In this document: in pieces, positions 1 through 8,440 of the stretch
Layout: each line of letters begins with the position of its first letter
Position numbering within the stretch: position 1 is the stretch's first letter
Assembly (NCBI GenBank): GCA_019694615.1
Contig: JAIBBP010000104.1
Location: 1 to 34,322, forward strand
Source of the DNA: Microthrixaceae bacterium
GTDB taxonomy: Bacteria; Actinomycetota; Acidimicrobiia; Acidimicrobiales; Microtrichaceae
DNA: 34,322 nucleotides
Direction of reading: 5' to 3'
The notes under the pieces: generated by a model
What the model was told of the DNA's origin: nothing
What the model saw: the letters and a program-made list of their open reading frames with translations, nothing else
The model's database searches: none
Program-made: the position numbers and the translations under genes

Positions 1-385
1 CGGCGTGGTCGGGCTGCTCGGGTTCGCCCACAACGCGTCGTACTCGCTTACCAAGGGCGCGGTGCGAGCGTTCACCGAGGCCCTCCGCGGTGAACTCGTC
101 ACCACCTCGATCGGGGTGACCGCCGTCTTCCCCGGAGCGATCCACACCGCCATCACCGACAGCGCCCGCGGCTCGCGGGCGGAGTCGATCGCGAAGATGG
201 GTCGGTCGCGCTTTGCCCCGCTTGTCATGCGCCCGCCTAGTTCGGTCGCCGGCAAGATCGTGCGGGCGATCGAACGGGACCGGGGCCGGGTGATCGTCGG
301 CCCCGACGCCCACCTCGTGTCCCTTTGGTCGCGACTCGCCCCCGGCCGCTCCGCCCAGCTCGGCCGGCTGACGTCACGCATCTAG
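1..385 (+). CDS. Short-chain dehydrogenase/reductase (SDR), C-terminal part only
   Basis: The reading frame is already open at the left edge, so the N-terminal half with the NAD(P)-binding TGxxxGxG motif lies outside the window. What remains begins just before the catalytic YxxxK motif (YSLTK) and continues through a typical SDR stretch (RGEL, then GVTAVFPGAIHT, matching the PG motif after the active site). The C-terminal region is basic and ends at the stop at 383-385. The family reduces carbonyls or oxidises alcohols with NAD(P)H; the substrate cannot be told from this piece. A GTG at position 5 is only an internal valine codon. The family call is firm, the specific function unknown. Confidence 0.85.
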   Translation, partial: GVVGLLGFAHNASYSLTKGAVRAFTEALRGELVTTSIGVTAVFPGAIHTAITDSARGSRAESIAKMGRSRFAPLVMRPPSSVAGKIVRAIERDRGRVIVGPDAHLVSLWSRLAPGRSAQLGRLTSRI

Positions 386-495
386 CGCTTCGGTCAGGCC
401 GTAGAAGGTAAGCCGAATCGCTGGCGAACTCGTGGTCGTCCCACGGTCGGCACGTGTTGGTAAAACTCCGCTTCCTGTTCGGCGTCCCGCGCGCT

Positions 496-879
496 TCAGC
501 GTCGTACCACGCTGATCGTGCACCGAGGTCCAGTGGCACGACCGAGGCGACCGTCGGCAGTCACCAACGGCACGTCGAGCGCCTCTGCGAGGGCGACGTA
601 GGTCGCGTCGTACGCGCTCAGGTTGTCGCGCAGTTCCCAGATGCGCCCCAGTAGACCGTGCACTGATTGGCGCGAGAGTCCGAGCTTCCCCCACACCGCG
701 AGCACACGTCGCGCGACGTCGGCGTCGAGGTCGCCTCGAAGGACCATCGAGCGAAGTGCGTGCACGACCTCGGAATCGGTCAGGTGCGGACAAACGACGG
801 TGCCGTCCCCCAGTATCCGGCGGGCTTCGCCGTCATTCAACAGGCCGAGAACAGCCGCCGAGGCATCGAGGACGATCAC
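496..879 (-). CDS. PIN-domain ribonuclease toxin, VapC-like
   Basis: A 127-residue protein of normal VapC length. The acidic PIN-domain residues are visible: Asp5 in IVLDAS, Glu37 in LTDSEVVHAL, Asp91 in SAYDATYVALAEAL and Asp109 in VTADGRL. PIN toxins are Mg-dependent RNases that stop translation, usually by cutting tRNA or rRNA, and are neutralised by the upstream antitoxin. The ATG at 877-879 overlaps the antitoxin stop by 4 bp (ATGA), implying coupled translation. The target RNA cannot be predicted. Alone in the window as a defence-like or stress-like module; no mobile element flanks it. Confidence 0.9.
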   Translation of the reverse strand: MIVLDASAAVLGLLNDGEARRILGDGTVVCPHLTDSEVVHALRSMVLRGDLDADVARRVLAVWGKLGLSRQSVHGLLGRIWELRDNLSAYDATYVALAEALDVPLVTADGRLGRATGPRCTISVVRR

Positions 880-1097
880 TTGGCAGATCGTCCGACGTCT
901 ATGTCGGCAACGATGTCATCGGCGTCAACACCGAGGTCTGGCAGATCGGCCAACAGCGCCGGGGTGTCGGCGCGGCGAGCGATCACTGCAAGCTCTCGCG
1001 TCACGAACGCCGAGACCGAAAGCCCTTCACGGGCAGCAAGCCGCTCAAGACGATCGCCAACGCCATCGGGCACGTTCCGGATGTAGAGCGTCCTCAT
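876..1097 (-). CDS. Ribbon-helix-helix antitoxin, VapB/FitA-like
   Basis: A 73-residue protein preceding the PIN toxin. The N-terminus (MRTLYIRNVPDGVGDRLERL) has the beta strand followed by two helices of an Arc/FitA-type ribbon-helix-helix fold, with LSVSAFVTREL as the second helix. The acidic C-terminal tail (DLGVDADDIVADID) is the usual toxin-wrapping segment. Such antitoxins bind DNA as dimers and repress their own operon. There is no clear Shine-Dalgarno before the ATG at 1095-1097, and a -10-like box lies only about 6 bases upstream, so the mRNA may be leaderless. Confidence 0.87.
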   Translation of the reverse strand: MRTLYIRNVPDGVGDRLERLAAREGLSVSAFVTRELAVIARRADTPALLADLPDLGVDADDIVADIDVGRSAK

Positions 1098-1100
1098 GTC

Positions 1101-1131
1101 GCATTATGCTAGCACGAAGTCTGCGAAATGC
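1101..1131 (-). promoter_or_regulatory. Putative vapBC promoter with overlapping palindromic operator
   Basis: Read on the minus strand, CATAAT (1108 to 1103) is a good -10 hexamer whose expected transcription start falls on or next to the antitoxin ATG (1097). The 9-bp palindrome GCATTATGC (1101-1109) covers this -10 box, as expected for an autoregulated RHH operator. No convincing -35 was found. This is pattern reading only. Confidence 0.35.
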
Positions 1132-1147
1132 GAGCAGGACCAGCACC

Positions 1148-2749
1148 CTAGTCCCCGGTGCGGATCATGTCGGCGCACTTCTCGCCGATCATCAGCACCG
1201 GCGCGTTGATGTTGTTGCTGGGCACCGCCGGCATGACCGACGCGTCGGCGATCCGCAGCCCCTCGATGCCGCGGACCCTCAGTTGAGCGTCGACGACGGC
1301 CATCGGGTCGTCGTCGGGACCCATCTTCGCGGTGCCACAGGGGTGGTACTCGGTGTCGGCCTGATCGCGGAGGGTCCGTTCGATCTGCTGCTCGTCGTTG
1401 CGGTCGTATGGGACCACCATCTCGCCGCGGTAGCGGTCGAACGCCGGGCTGTTCATGATGTCGAGCGCAACCTGCGTTCCCTTGACCAGCGTCGGCATGT
1501 CGTAAGGGTCTGAGAAGTACTTCGGGTCGATGATCGGAGCGTCTCGGGTGTCGCCGCTCGCGAGACGCACTTCGCCCGTGCTGCGCGGGCGGGCCAGCAG
1601 CAGGTGGGCGGAGTAGCCGTGACCGAGAAGCAGCTTGCGACCGTGGTCGTTGGCGATGCCGATGAGCAGCTCCATCTCCATGTCGCACACGTCGACGTCG
1701 GGCTCGGTGCGGTAGTAGACGCCCGACTCGGCGATGCAGCCGGTGAACATCCCGCGCCGCCGACGGTTCCAGGTCCACAGCTCCTTCGCCAGACGGGCGA
1801 CACCGGCGGGCGTAATACCGATCGTGTCCTCGGGCACCTTCGAGCGGTACATCAGGAGCGCCGAAATGTGGTCCTGGAGGTTCTGGCCCATGCCCGGCAC
1901 GTCGTGCACCGCGGGAACGCCGACCGACCGGAGGTGATCGCCCGGCCCGACGCCCGACGCCATCAGGATCTGCGGTGTACCGAACGCCCCCGCCGACATG
2001 ACGATCTCGCGACGGGCGCGAACCGAGCGCTGTTGCCCGCCCTGTTCGTAGGTCACGCCGGTGGCGCGCCGGCCGTCGAAGGTCACGCGTGTGATGTGAG
2101 CGCCGGTGCGGACATCGAGGTTTCTGCGATCGAGGTTCGGGTGGATGAACGCAGCGGCGGCGCTCTGACGCTCACCGTCCTTCTGGGTGACCTGCACGTG
2201 GTAGCAACCGCCGTGCTCGGCACCGTTGAGGTCGTCGGTGAACGGAATGCCCTGGGACCGGCAGGCATCGAGGAACACCTCGTTGAGCGGACTCGGGCTG
2301 CGGAGATCGGTGATGCTGAGCGGCCCCGACGTGCCGTGCAGCGGCGACTCGCGGTGGATCGCGTTGTTCTCCGACTTGATGAAGTACGGCAGGACGTCGT
2401 CGAAGCCCCACCCCGGATTGCCGAGTTTCTCCCAGTTGTCGTAGTCCGACCTCGGCCCGCGGGCGTAGATCATCGCGTTGATCGTGCTCGATCCACCCAA
2501 TGCCTTGCCGCGTGGCTGGAACCCGCGCCGTCCGTTGAAGCCCGGCTGGGGCACCGTCTCGTAGTTCCAACTGTTGATCCCCCGCGGCATCGTGAACGCG
2601 AAGGCCATCGGGATCCTGATCGCCAGGTTCCGGCCCTCGCCACCCGCTTCGAGCAGACAGACCGTGACCGATGGGTCCTCGCTGAGACGGCTGGCCACGA
2701 CGCACCCGGCCGATCCGCCCCCGACGACGATGTAATCGAACTCGTCCAT
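1148..2749 (-). CDS. GMC family FAD-dependent oxidoreductase (choline/alcohol dehydrogenase-like)
   Basis: A full-length 533-residue GMC flavoenzyme. The N-terminal Rossmann motif (DYIVVGGGSAGCVVASRLSE) binds FAD; GMC signature 1 is seen in GKALGGSSTINAMIYARGP and signature 2 in GAFGTPQILMASGVGPGDHL. The C-terminal active site holds YHPCGTAKMG with His469 and an Asn in SNNINAP (512-515). Family members oxidise primary alcohols, choline, glucose or polyethylene glycol to aldehydes or ketones. There is no signal peptide, and no aldehyde dehydrogenase neighbour that would point to choline. It is divergent from the DUF1800 gene across an 80-bp gap. The BetA-like architecture is firm, the substrate unknown. 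Confidence 0.94.
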   Translation of the reverse strand: MDEFDYIVVGGGSAGCVVASRLSEDPSVTVCLLEAGGEGRNLAIRIPMAFAFTMPRGINSWNYETVPQPGFNGRRGFQPRGKALGGSSTINAMIYARGPRSDYDNWEKLGNPGWGFDDVLPYFIKSENNAIHRESPLHGTSGPLSITDLRSPSPLNEVFLDACRSQGIPFTDDLNGAEHGGCYHVQVTQKDGERQSAAAAFIHPNLDRRNLDVRTGAHITRVTFDGRRATGVTYEQGGQQRSVRARREIVMSAGAFGTPQILMASGVGPGDHLRSVGVPAVHDVPGMGQNLQDHISALLMYRSKVPEDTIGITPAGVARLAKELWTWNRRRRGMFTGCIAESGVYYRTEPDVDVCDMEMELLIGIANDHGRKLLLGHGYSAHLLLARPRSTGEVRLASGDTRDAPIIDPKYFSDPYDMPTLVKGTQVALDIMNSPAFDRYRGEMVVPYDRNDEQQIERTLRDQADTEYHPCGTAKMGPDDDPMAVVDAQLRVRGIEGLRIADASVMPAVPSNNINAPVLMIGEKCADMIRTGD

Positions 2750-2829
2750 GCGCCGAACCTAGTTGCGCCCTCATCGTTTCCTCACACTTCCCTCGCCGCC
2801 ACCACACCTCCGGCACCGAGAGTGGTGCC

Positions 2830-4224
2830 ATGTCCCCCACCGTGAGTCGTCGCCGACTGTTGCAGTCGCTCTCGTTGATCGGCGCCGCCGCCGCCGTGGG
2901 GTGTAGCGAGGTGACAACCCGATCGTCGAGAACGCCCCGATCCTCGAACTCGTCTACGACAGCGGTGACGACCACAACGCTGTTGGCGGCCGCCGGCGCA
3001 CTCGGCAGGGAACGCCGCCTGGAGCGCGCCACGTTCGGCGTGACCGACGCGCTGCGCGCCGAGGTCGAGGTGGCGGGAGGCTTCGAGGGTTGGCTCGACG
3101 CTCAACTCGCTGGCTCGTTCGCTCCGGCCCCTGACGCCACGTCGTTGCTCGCCACGGTCGAGGCCCGTCTCCCGGCGCCGATCGATGTCCGTGTCGCCGA
3201 CAAGCAGGCTCGGCGCGAACTCGTGCGCGGCTCGATCGAGACGATCACCGGCCGAATCGTTCTCGGCGCCGCGTACGGCCCCGATCAGCTTCGCCAGCGG
3301 GTCGTCGGCGTGTTGGCCGACCTCCTGCACGTCACGTCGTCATCGCAGCGCGAGTTGACCCTCATCTGCGGCTACGACCAGGTGCTGCGCGAAGGTGCGT
3401 TCGGTCGCTTCTCCGACCTCCTCGTGGCCTCGGCCCGCCATCCCGCGATGCTCGTGTTCCTCGACCAGGCGACCAGCCGCGCCGATGGGGGCCGGACCCC
3501 CAACGAGAACTACGCCCGCGAGGTCATGGAACTGCACACCGTGGGGGTCGACGGCGGTTACGACGAGATCGACGTGAAGGAGCTCGCCCACGTGCTGTCC
3601 GGCTGGTCGCTCAACCGCAGGAGCGGTGCGTTCGAGTTCCGCGACGCCTGGCACGACCTCGGGCCCCTCGCCGAGGGCGGAGACGTTCTCGGGTGGCGCC
3701 CCTCCCCCGGCCAGTCCGGCGAAGCCGCGGTCGTCGCCGTCCTCGAACATCTGGCCCGCCACCAAGCGACGGCACAACGCCTGGCGCTTCGCTTCGCCCG
3801 CGCCTTTGTGTCGGAGTCGATCGACGCCGACGATCCCCTGGTGTCCGAAGCCGCCGACGTGTACCTCGCCAACGACACGGCGATCGGCCCGATGGTCCGG
3901 CACCTGCTCACGTCGGAGAGGTTCGACTCGACCGCGACCCTGATGCTGCGCCGACCGATCGACATGGTGGCCCACATGCTGCGGGTCACCGGCGCACCCG
4001 CCGAGGTGGCGGACCTCGACGTGTCGTTGCCGGCGCTCGCCGGTCTGATGAACGTCCTCGGACACGTCCCCTACGGCTGGCCGGCGCCGAACGGATTTCC
4101 CACCGGCTCCGCGGCGTGGTCCAACGCCGGGGCGATGCTCGGCCGGTGGAACGCCGTCGTCACGCTGGCCGACGACGAGGACCAGGTCGCGCTGATGTGC
4201 AGCCCCGCGCATCAGCTCGTGTGA
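2830..4224 (+). CDS. DUF1800 family protein with Tat-type lipoprotein signal
   Basis: 464 residues. The N-terminus has a twin-arginine motif (RRRLLQ, residues 7-12), a hydrophobic stretch and a lipobox-like AVGC with Cys25, followed by a Thr/Ser-rich linker, so it is probably exported folded by Tat and lipid-anchored. The body is DUF1800: RATFGVTDALRAEV near the start, the signature NENYAREVMELHTVGVDGGY in the middle, and a C-terminal part with the family pattern MLRRPIDMVAHMLR and GWPAPNGFPTG. The biochemical role of DUF1800 proteins is unknown. The stop is 10 bp before the DUF1501 start, and a GAGGAG ribosome site lies in the gap, so the two form an operon. Confidence 0.93.
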   Translation: MSPTVSRRRLLQSLSLIGAAAAVGCSEVTTRSSRTPRSSNSSTTAVTTTTLLAAAGALGRERRLERATFGVTDALRAEVEVAGGFEGWLDAQLAGSFAPAPDATSLLATVEARLPAPIDVRVADKQARRELVRGSIETITGRIVLGAAYGPDQLRQRVVGVLADLLHVTSSSQRELTLICGYDQVLREGAFGRFSDLLVASARHPAMLVFLDQATSRADGGRTPNENYAREVMELHTVGVDGGYDEIDVKELAHVLSGWSLNRRSGAFEFRDAWHDLGPLAEGGDVLGWRPSPGQSGEAAVVAVLEHLARHQATAQRLALRFARAFVSESIDADDPLVSEAADVYLANDTAIGPMVRHLLTSERFDSTATLMLRRPIDMVAHMLRVTGAPAEVADLDVSLPALAGLMNVLGHVPYGWPAPNGFPTGSAAWSNAGAMLGRWNAVVTLADDEDQVALMCSPAHQLV

Positions 4225-4234
4225 GGAGAACGAC

Positions 4235-5380
4235 ATGACTCGGTTGGTGAACGTGTTCCTGCGAGGGGCGGCCGACGGCCTGAGCCTGCTCTCCCCCGTC
4301 GGCGATCCTGCGTACCGTCGCGCCCGGCCGACGTTGGCACTCGACGACGAGACGACTACCGACATCGGAATCGACGGGTTCCGACTCCACCGCAGTGCCG
4401 TCCGACTCGCCGAGTTCGCGAAGGCCGGCAACGTGGCGTTCGTTCCCGCCGCGGGTTTCCCTGGTCAGTCCCGCAGCCACTTCGAGGCGCAGGCACTACT
4501 CGAATCCGCGACCGGACCGGACGGCTCGCGGGTCGCTGACGGAGCTGGATGGCTGGGCCGCTTGCTGGCCGAGCGCGCCGGATCCACCGTGCAGTGCTTT
4601 CGTGGTGTGGCCGTCGGTTCGGTGTCGCTGCCGCCGTCGATGCGCGGATCCGCCGACGCGCTGAGCGCACCAGCGCTTGCCGCTCTTCGCCTCGGCGCCA
4701 TTCGCCCGGCGAAGAACCTGCGGGGCACGTACAAGGTTGTCGATTCGCCGTTGAGCCCCGACATCGGCTCGCTGACGGCGGCCTGGTCCGTGTCCGCCGG
4801 AAGCCCAGCGGCGAGCGTCGCGGGGACCGCCGCGGCGCAGGCGGTGCTCGACCGGCTCGACGGCGCGCCGATCGAGCTCGGCGACACAGCGGCGTTCGGC
4901 GAGGGCGAGGAAGCGAGCCTGTTCGCTTCGGCATCGGCGCTCCTCGACGCGGACCTCGGCACCGAAGTCGTGCAGGTGGACCTCGGCGGATGGGACACCC
5001 ACAACGAACAGGGCGTCACCGACGGGAAGTTCGCCGAACTCGTCGGAGCGCTCGACACCGGCCTCGGTGCGTTGTTGGACCGCCACTCCGGCCGCGACGG
5101 CGGGCTCGTGGTGACGGTGATGACAGAGTTCGGTCGTCGGGTTCAGGAGAACGCGTCGGGCGGGACCGACCACGGCCGAGGCGGGCTCGCCCTCGTGCTC
5201 GGCGACGGCGTCGCCGGCGGGCTGCGAGGGACCTGGCCCGGCCTCGACGATCTCGACGACGGCGACGTGCGAGCCGTCAACGATCTCCGCGTCCTCCAAG
5301 CAGAGGTCGCGGCCGAGGTGTTCGGCATCACCACGCCAGTGCCCGACGGGGCGGCACCGCTCGGACTCTTCGCTGCGTGA
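4235..5380 (+). CDS. DUF1501 family protein
   Basis: 381 residues, the usual partner of DUF1800 proteins. Family features are FLRGAADGLSLLSPVGDPAYRRARP at the N-terminus, an internal DLGGWDTHNEQ motif and the metal-site-like MTEFGRRVQENASGGTDHGRG near the C-terminus (an alkaline-phosphatase-superfamily-like pattern). Unlike many DUF1501 proteins, this one starts directly with the mature sequence and has no signal peptide, although its partner has a Tat signal. It may travel with the partner or stay cytoplasmic; that is inference. A GAGGAG Shine-Dalgarno precedes the ATG by 6 bases. Confidence 0.92.
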   Translation: MTRLVNVFLRGAADGLSLLSPVGDPAYRRARPTLALDDETTTDIGIDGFRLHRSAVRLAEFAKAGNVAFVPAAGFPGQSRSHFEAQALLESATGPDGSRVADGAGWLGRLLAERAGSTVQCFRGVAVGSVSLPPSMRGSADALSAPALAALRLGAIRPAKNLRGTYKVVDSPLSPDIGSLTAAWSVSAGSPAASVAGTAAAQAVLDRLDGAPIELGDTAAFGEGEEASLFASASALLDADLGTEVVQVDLGGWDTHNEQGVTDGKFAELVGALDTGLGALLDRHSGRDGGLVVTVMTEFGRRVQENASGGTDHGRGGLALVLGDGVAGGLRGTWPGLDDLDDGDVRAVNDLRVLQAEVAAEVFGITTPVPDGAAPLGLFAA

Positions 5381-5401
5381 AGGCCTGCCGGCCCTCCTGT
5401 C

Positions 5402-5454
5402 GACGAACTTCAGGCCCAGCGGTGAACATCGGCCGGTTTGAGCCCGAAGTTCGG
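5402..5454. repeat. Structured 53-bp dispersed repeat, copy 1 (hairpin at convergent junction)
   Basis: Begins GACGAACTTCAGG and ends GCCCGAAGTTCGG. The ends pair (CGAACTTC with GAAGTTCG, then GGC with GCC), and an inner hairpin CGGTG/CATCG sits in the loop. A second copy at 13640-13692 matches at 49 of 53 positions. The element lies between the stop of the DUF1501 gene and the convergent stop of the permease gene, where it could end transcription from both sides. Confidence 0.8.
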
Positions 5455-5481
5455 AGTCAGGGCGGGGCCACGGCTTCGCCC

Positions 5482-7932
5482 CTACTCGGCCCGCAGGATC
5501 TCAGCCGGGAGCAACCGCGCCGACCGTCGGCCCGGCCACACCGCCGCGAGGTTCGCCAGCAGGATCGCCACCGGAATCGCCAACAGCACTGCGGCCGTCG
5601 GCGTAACCGGGTTGTTGACGATCCCGAGTTGCCCGGCGAGCGCACCCCAGGCGAGCCTTCCGCCGGCGAGACCGAGCGGAAGACCGATGACGCCGGCGAC
5701 GACCGCGACCGTGGTTGCATGCCACGCCACGGTCTGGGCGATCTCGCCCGGCGTGAACCCGATGGTGCGAACGATCGCGGCATCGCGACGCCCGCGCCGA
5801 ACGGCGACCACCAATGAGTGCCCGACCGCTGCGATGGCGATCACTGCCAACAACGCCGCCAGCAACTTTGGGGTCGACCGAATGCGGGCGAGGCTCTGGA
5901 TGTCGGACGACTCGATCGGCCCTGAGGCTTCGAACGCCCCCGGCCAGGTCCCGTCGTCGAGCGCCTGTTGAAGGTCCCCGACCGTGGATCCTGCCGACAT
6001 CGCGATCAGTACCGATGTGGGTTCGCCCAGCGCGTCACCGTTCTCGTCGTCGGTCAGCACCGAAGCGAGTCCGTCGGCCGACAGCAGCGCGCCCACCCCC
6101 AGCGCTGCCTGGTCCGACGCGAGGTAGTTGCGCACCCCGGGCAGGATCACCTGCCCGACGACTTCGAACCGCCGAGCGGTATTTCCCGCCCCACGACCAA
6201 CCGTGACACTGTCGCCGATGTCGACGCCTTCGTCTCGCATCGTGGTCGCTCCGAGAGCGATCTCGTCGCCGCCGACAGGAAGCCGCCCTGTCACGACAGT
6301 CGGCGCCGCGCCGTGACGTACGACGCGGAGCCCGTTGGCGGGGACGACACCCGAGCGCAGGGTGATCTGGCCGGCGTAGAGATCCGACCATCCGTCGACC
6401 AGATCGGAGTTCTCGAGCGTCGACGCGAGCGCTGCGAACGCCTCCGCGTACTGCTCGTCGCCGAGGTCACCCGTGCCGGCCCACGCGTCGAAGTCGGAAC
6501 CGAAATCCCGAGGAGAAACCAGCAATCGGTCGAGGCTGGAGGCGAAGGTCAGGCATCCGACGATCGCGACGACGCCGATGGTCGCGCTGAACAGCGTCGA
6601 CCGCGCCGACACGGCAGCCCGGCCTCCGCCCGGCTCCAGAGCGAGCCCCACTCCCAGAGCGACGGGAGGTTTCGCACTCCGGACCCTCAGCCACGAAGCG
6701 AGCCGAGAGGACCGACGCGGTCGGCCAGCCGTCGCATCAGCGCGTCTCGTGAGCACGGTGGCGATCACTACGAGGCTCGCCGTCATCGCACCCGCTCCAC
6801 CGATCAGAACGAACGCATCGACGTCGAACCCGCGGGCGGGCTCGGCATCGCGGGCCAACCCCAACGGCATCAAGGGGGAGATGAGCGTCGCCGTGATGAC
6901 GGCAACAACCGACCCGGCCGTAGCAACGGTTGCCACACGAACCCCGTCGACCAGGAGTCGATCCCGGCGCGTCGAACCGAGCGCACGCAACGCCGTTGCG
7001 TCCGCAGCCAGGCTTGCGGCACGCCGGCTGAGTGCCTGCCCGACGGCGAGGCAGATGCCGATGGCCACCACCGCGGCAACCACGCCCAGCGCGACCACCT
7101 GCGGTCGGATCGCACGACGCATCGTGTCGGCATCGGAGCTCAGCGTCTGGAAGTCGATGATCGCTGCGGGGCCCACCTTGTCACGCACTCGTCCGATGAA
7201 GGCGTCGATGTCGGGGCTGCCGCCACTGAGGCGAACCGCTGTACCGGTGAACCCCGGTGCCAGTGGAAACCGCTCGGAGAACGCACGGGTCAGGTAGAGG
7301 GCATCGAGCTGAGCTCCCGGCACGACGTCTGCCGGGGTCACGCCGATCCCGACGAGCCGCATCGGGACGTGCGTACCGATCGTTCCAGCGGCCGCGAGGC
7401 GTTCGATCGCAGCCGCGTCCTGGGCCTCCGCGGTGAGTTCGTCGGAGGAGACGACGGTGACCTCCACCGAATCACCCACCCGCAACCCTGCGGTAGCCGC
7501 CCCCGACGGGTTGGCGAACAGCTCGTCGGGTTCTGACTGATCGGGGAGCCGCCCCTCGTTGACGACGGGACGGTCGACCTCATCGATCCACACCGAGCCC
7601 GGGCCCGGTGCCAGCACAGCCGCTTCCTTGACCTTCCCGTCGATCAGCGCGAGCACGCCGTGAGCCAGGGTCACCTCCTCGACGCCATCGATCGCTCGCA
7701 GCACGTCGGGTTTCACCAACTCGGCGGTCTCCTCGTCCTCCGCGTTGACCAGCACGTGGGATGCGTTCGTCGCGTCGACGAGACGATCGAACGCGCTCGT
7801 TCCCCGGCGCGCTCCGGCCGCCGACACCAGGGCGATTCCACCGACCAGCCCGAACAGCAGCGCCATGCCGACGACGAACCGCCACCCGCCGTGCCGAAAC
7901 TCGGATCGGAACCGGTAGAGCGCGGCGGTCAT
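5482..7932 (-). CDS. FtsX/MacB-type ABC transporter permease (orphan)
   Basis: About 816 residues from the ATG at 7930-7932 (an upstream GTG at 7980 would add 16 residues of low-complexity sequence). One hydrophobic segment is near the N-terminus (FVVGMALLFGLVGGIALV), then a long extracytoplasmic domain, a central membrane cluster, a second large soluble domain, and three C-terminal helices ending in a WPGRRSARLLPAEILRAE tail. This is the two-FtsX-domain layout of permeases that export lipoproteins or peptides or act mechanically, rather than classical importers. The ATPase that normally sits directly upstream is absent here: about 0.5 kb of non-coding DNA lies there. The two ABC ATPases elsewhere in the window belong to other operons. 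Confidence 0.9.
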   Translation of the reverse strand: MTAALYRFRSEFRHGGWRFVVGMALLFGLVGGIALVSAAGARRGTSAFDRLVDATNASHVLVNAEDEETAELVKPDVLRAIDGVEEVTLAHGVLALIDGKVKEAAVLAPGPGSVWIDEVDRPVVNEGRLPDQSEPDELFANPSGAATAGLRVGDSVEVTVVSSDELTAEAQDAAAIERLAAAGTIGTHVPMRLVGIGVTPADVVPGAQLDALYLTRAFSERFPLAPGFTGTAVRLSGGSPDIDAFIGRVRDKVGPAAIIDFQTLSSDADTMRRAIRPQVVALGVVAAVVAIGICLAVGQALSRRAASLAADATALRALGSTRRDRLLVDGVRVATVATAGSVVAVITATLISPLMPLGLARDAEPARGFDVDAFVLIGGAGAMTASLVVIATVLTRRADATAGRPRRSSRLASWLRVRSAKPPVALGVGLALEPGGGRAAVSARSTLFSATIGVVAIVGCLTFASSLDRLLVSPRDFGSDFDAWAGTGDLGDEQYAEAFAALASTLENSDLVDGWSDLYAGQITLRSGVVPANGLRVVRHGAAPTVVTGRLPVGGDEIALGATTMRDEGVDIGDSVTVGRGAGNTARRFEVVGQVILPGVRNYLASDQAALGVGALLSADGLASVLTDDENGDALGEPTSVLIAMSAGSTVGDLQQALDDGTWPGAFEASGPIESSDIQSLARIRSTPKLLAALLAVIAIAAVGHSLVVAVRRGRRDAAIVRTIGFTPGEIAQTVAWHATTVAVVAGVIGLPLGLAGGRLAWGALAGQLGIVNNPVTPTAAVLLAIPVAILLANLAAVWPGRRSARLLPAEILRAE

Positions 7933-8017
7933 TCGTCCACCCGAAGCCGCCGCGCCGGAACCGGGGTTGTCCGCCACCACATACCGACAGTCGAGCGGAT
8001 CGGGGCCACCACCGAAA

Positions 8018-8031
8018 GGGTGCTAGCACCC
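8018..8031. promoter_or_regulatory. Perfect 14-bp palindrome, operator-like
   Basis: GGGTGCTAGCACCC is fully self-complementary and lies about 90 bp upstream of the permease ATG. The size and symmetry suit a dimeric repressor site, but no regulator gene is adjacent. Confidence 0.35.
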
Positions 8032-8040
8032 GCGCCGCGT

Positions 8041-8066
8041 TCGTGGTCCCCTCACGGGGACCACGA
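8041..8066. terminator. Hairpin with 11-bp perfect stem and TCAC loop
   Basis: TCGTGGTCCCC pairs perfectly with GGGGACCACGA around a 4-base loop. No T-run follows on either strand. It lies upstream of both divergent genes, so it may be a leader-RNA structure or protein site rather than a terminator. Confidence 0.4.
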
Positions 8067-8183
8067 CTCGGCCATCCGACTCGCCCAGTCGGCTTCGTTT
8101 CACCGGACCTAGTCGTCCCGTGTCGGGCGGCTTGGGCGGGTGGTGCGGGGCCGGGCCCGCCCCCCACGAAGCCCCGCCCTCGG

Positions 8184-8228
8184 TTTGTGGTCATGGAACG
8201 ACCTCACAGGTCACTTCGTGACCACAAA
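8184..8228. promoter_or_regulatory. Nested inverted repeat
   Basis: Outer arms TTTGTGGTCA (8184-8193) and TGACCACAAA (8219-8228) are perfectly complementary; inside them GACCT/AGGTC (8200-8212) forms a second hairpin around CAC. It is located about 210 bp upstream of the Rieske-TPP start. It may be an RNA structure or a regulator-binding site. Confidence 0.4.
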
Positions 8229-8440
8229 ACATCCAGCGGACAGACCTGGCGCCTGCGCATTCGCGCCCGGCCCGCGCCGGTTGCGAAAGCGGTCGACGCG
8301 GTGAAGCAAACACCCGAATCGTCGGCACCCCCCAATCTGCCCGCGTCCCCGGCGCCGAGTCCGCGCGATCGCGGTACGCTCGGCCGACGACGGCCGCCCC
8401 ACCGGGGCGGAACGCTGCGAGGAACGAGCCGAGGGGGCCG

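Larger units (their letters stand above)
7933..8440. other. Non-coding divergent intergenic region, rich in palindromes
   Basis: About 0.5 kb between the permease start and the Rieske-TPP gene. No convincing gene on either strand and no tRNA or rRNA. It contains a 14-bp perfect palindrome (8018-8031), an 11-bp stem hairpin (8041-8066) and a nested inverted repeat (8184-8228), listed separately, and a GC-rich tract at about 8117-8182. A GAGGGGG purine run at 8431-8437 is the likely ribosome site of the next gene. Confidence 0.6.

Noticed and set aside
1604..2845. 413-codon plus-strand open frame across the GMC oxidoreductase
   Set aside because: Antisense shadow of a gene with clear GMC motifs; the translation has no recognisable domain.
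5968..7536. 522-codon plus-strand open frame across the permease gene
   Set aside because: Low-complexity, charged translation with no motif; the minus strand encodes a good FtsX-type protein.
8117..8182. GC-rich tract that might hide a tRNA or small structured RNA
   Set aside because: No T-loop consensus, cloverleaf or anticodon arm could be laid out; probably simple GC-rich spacer.
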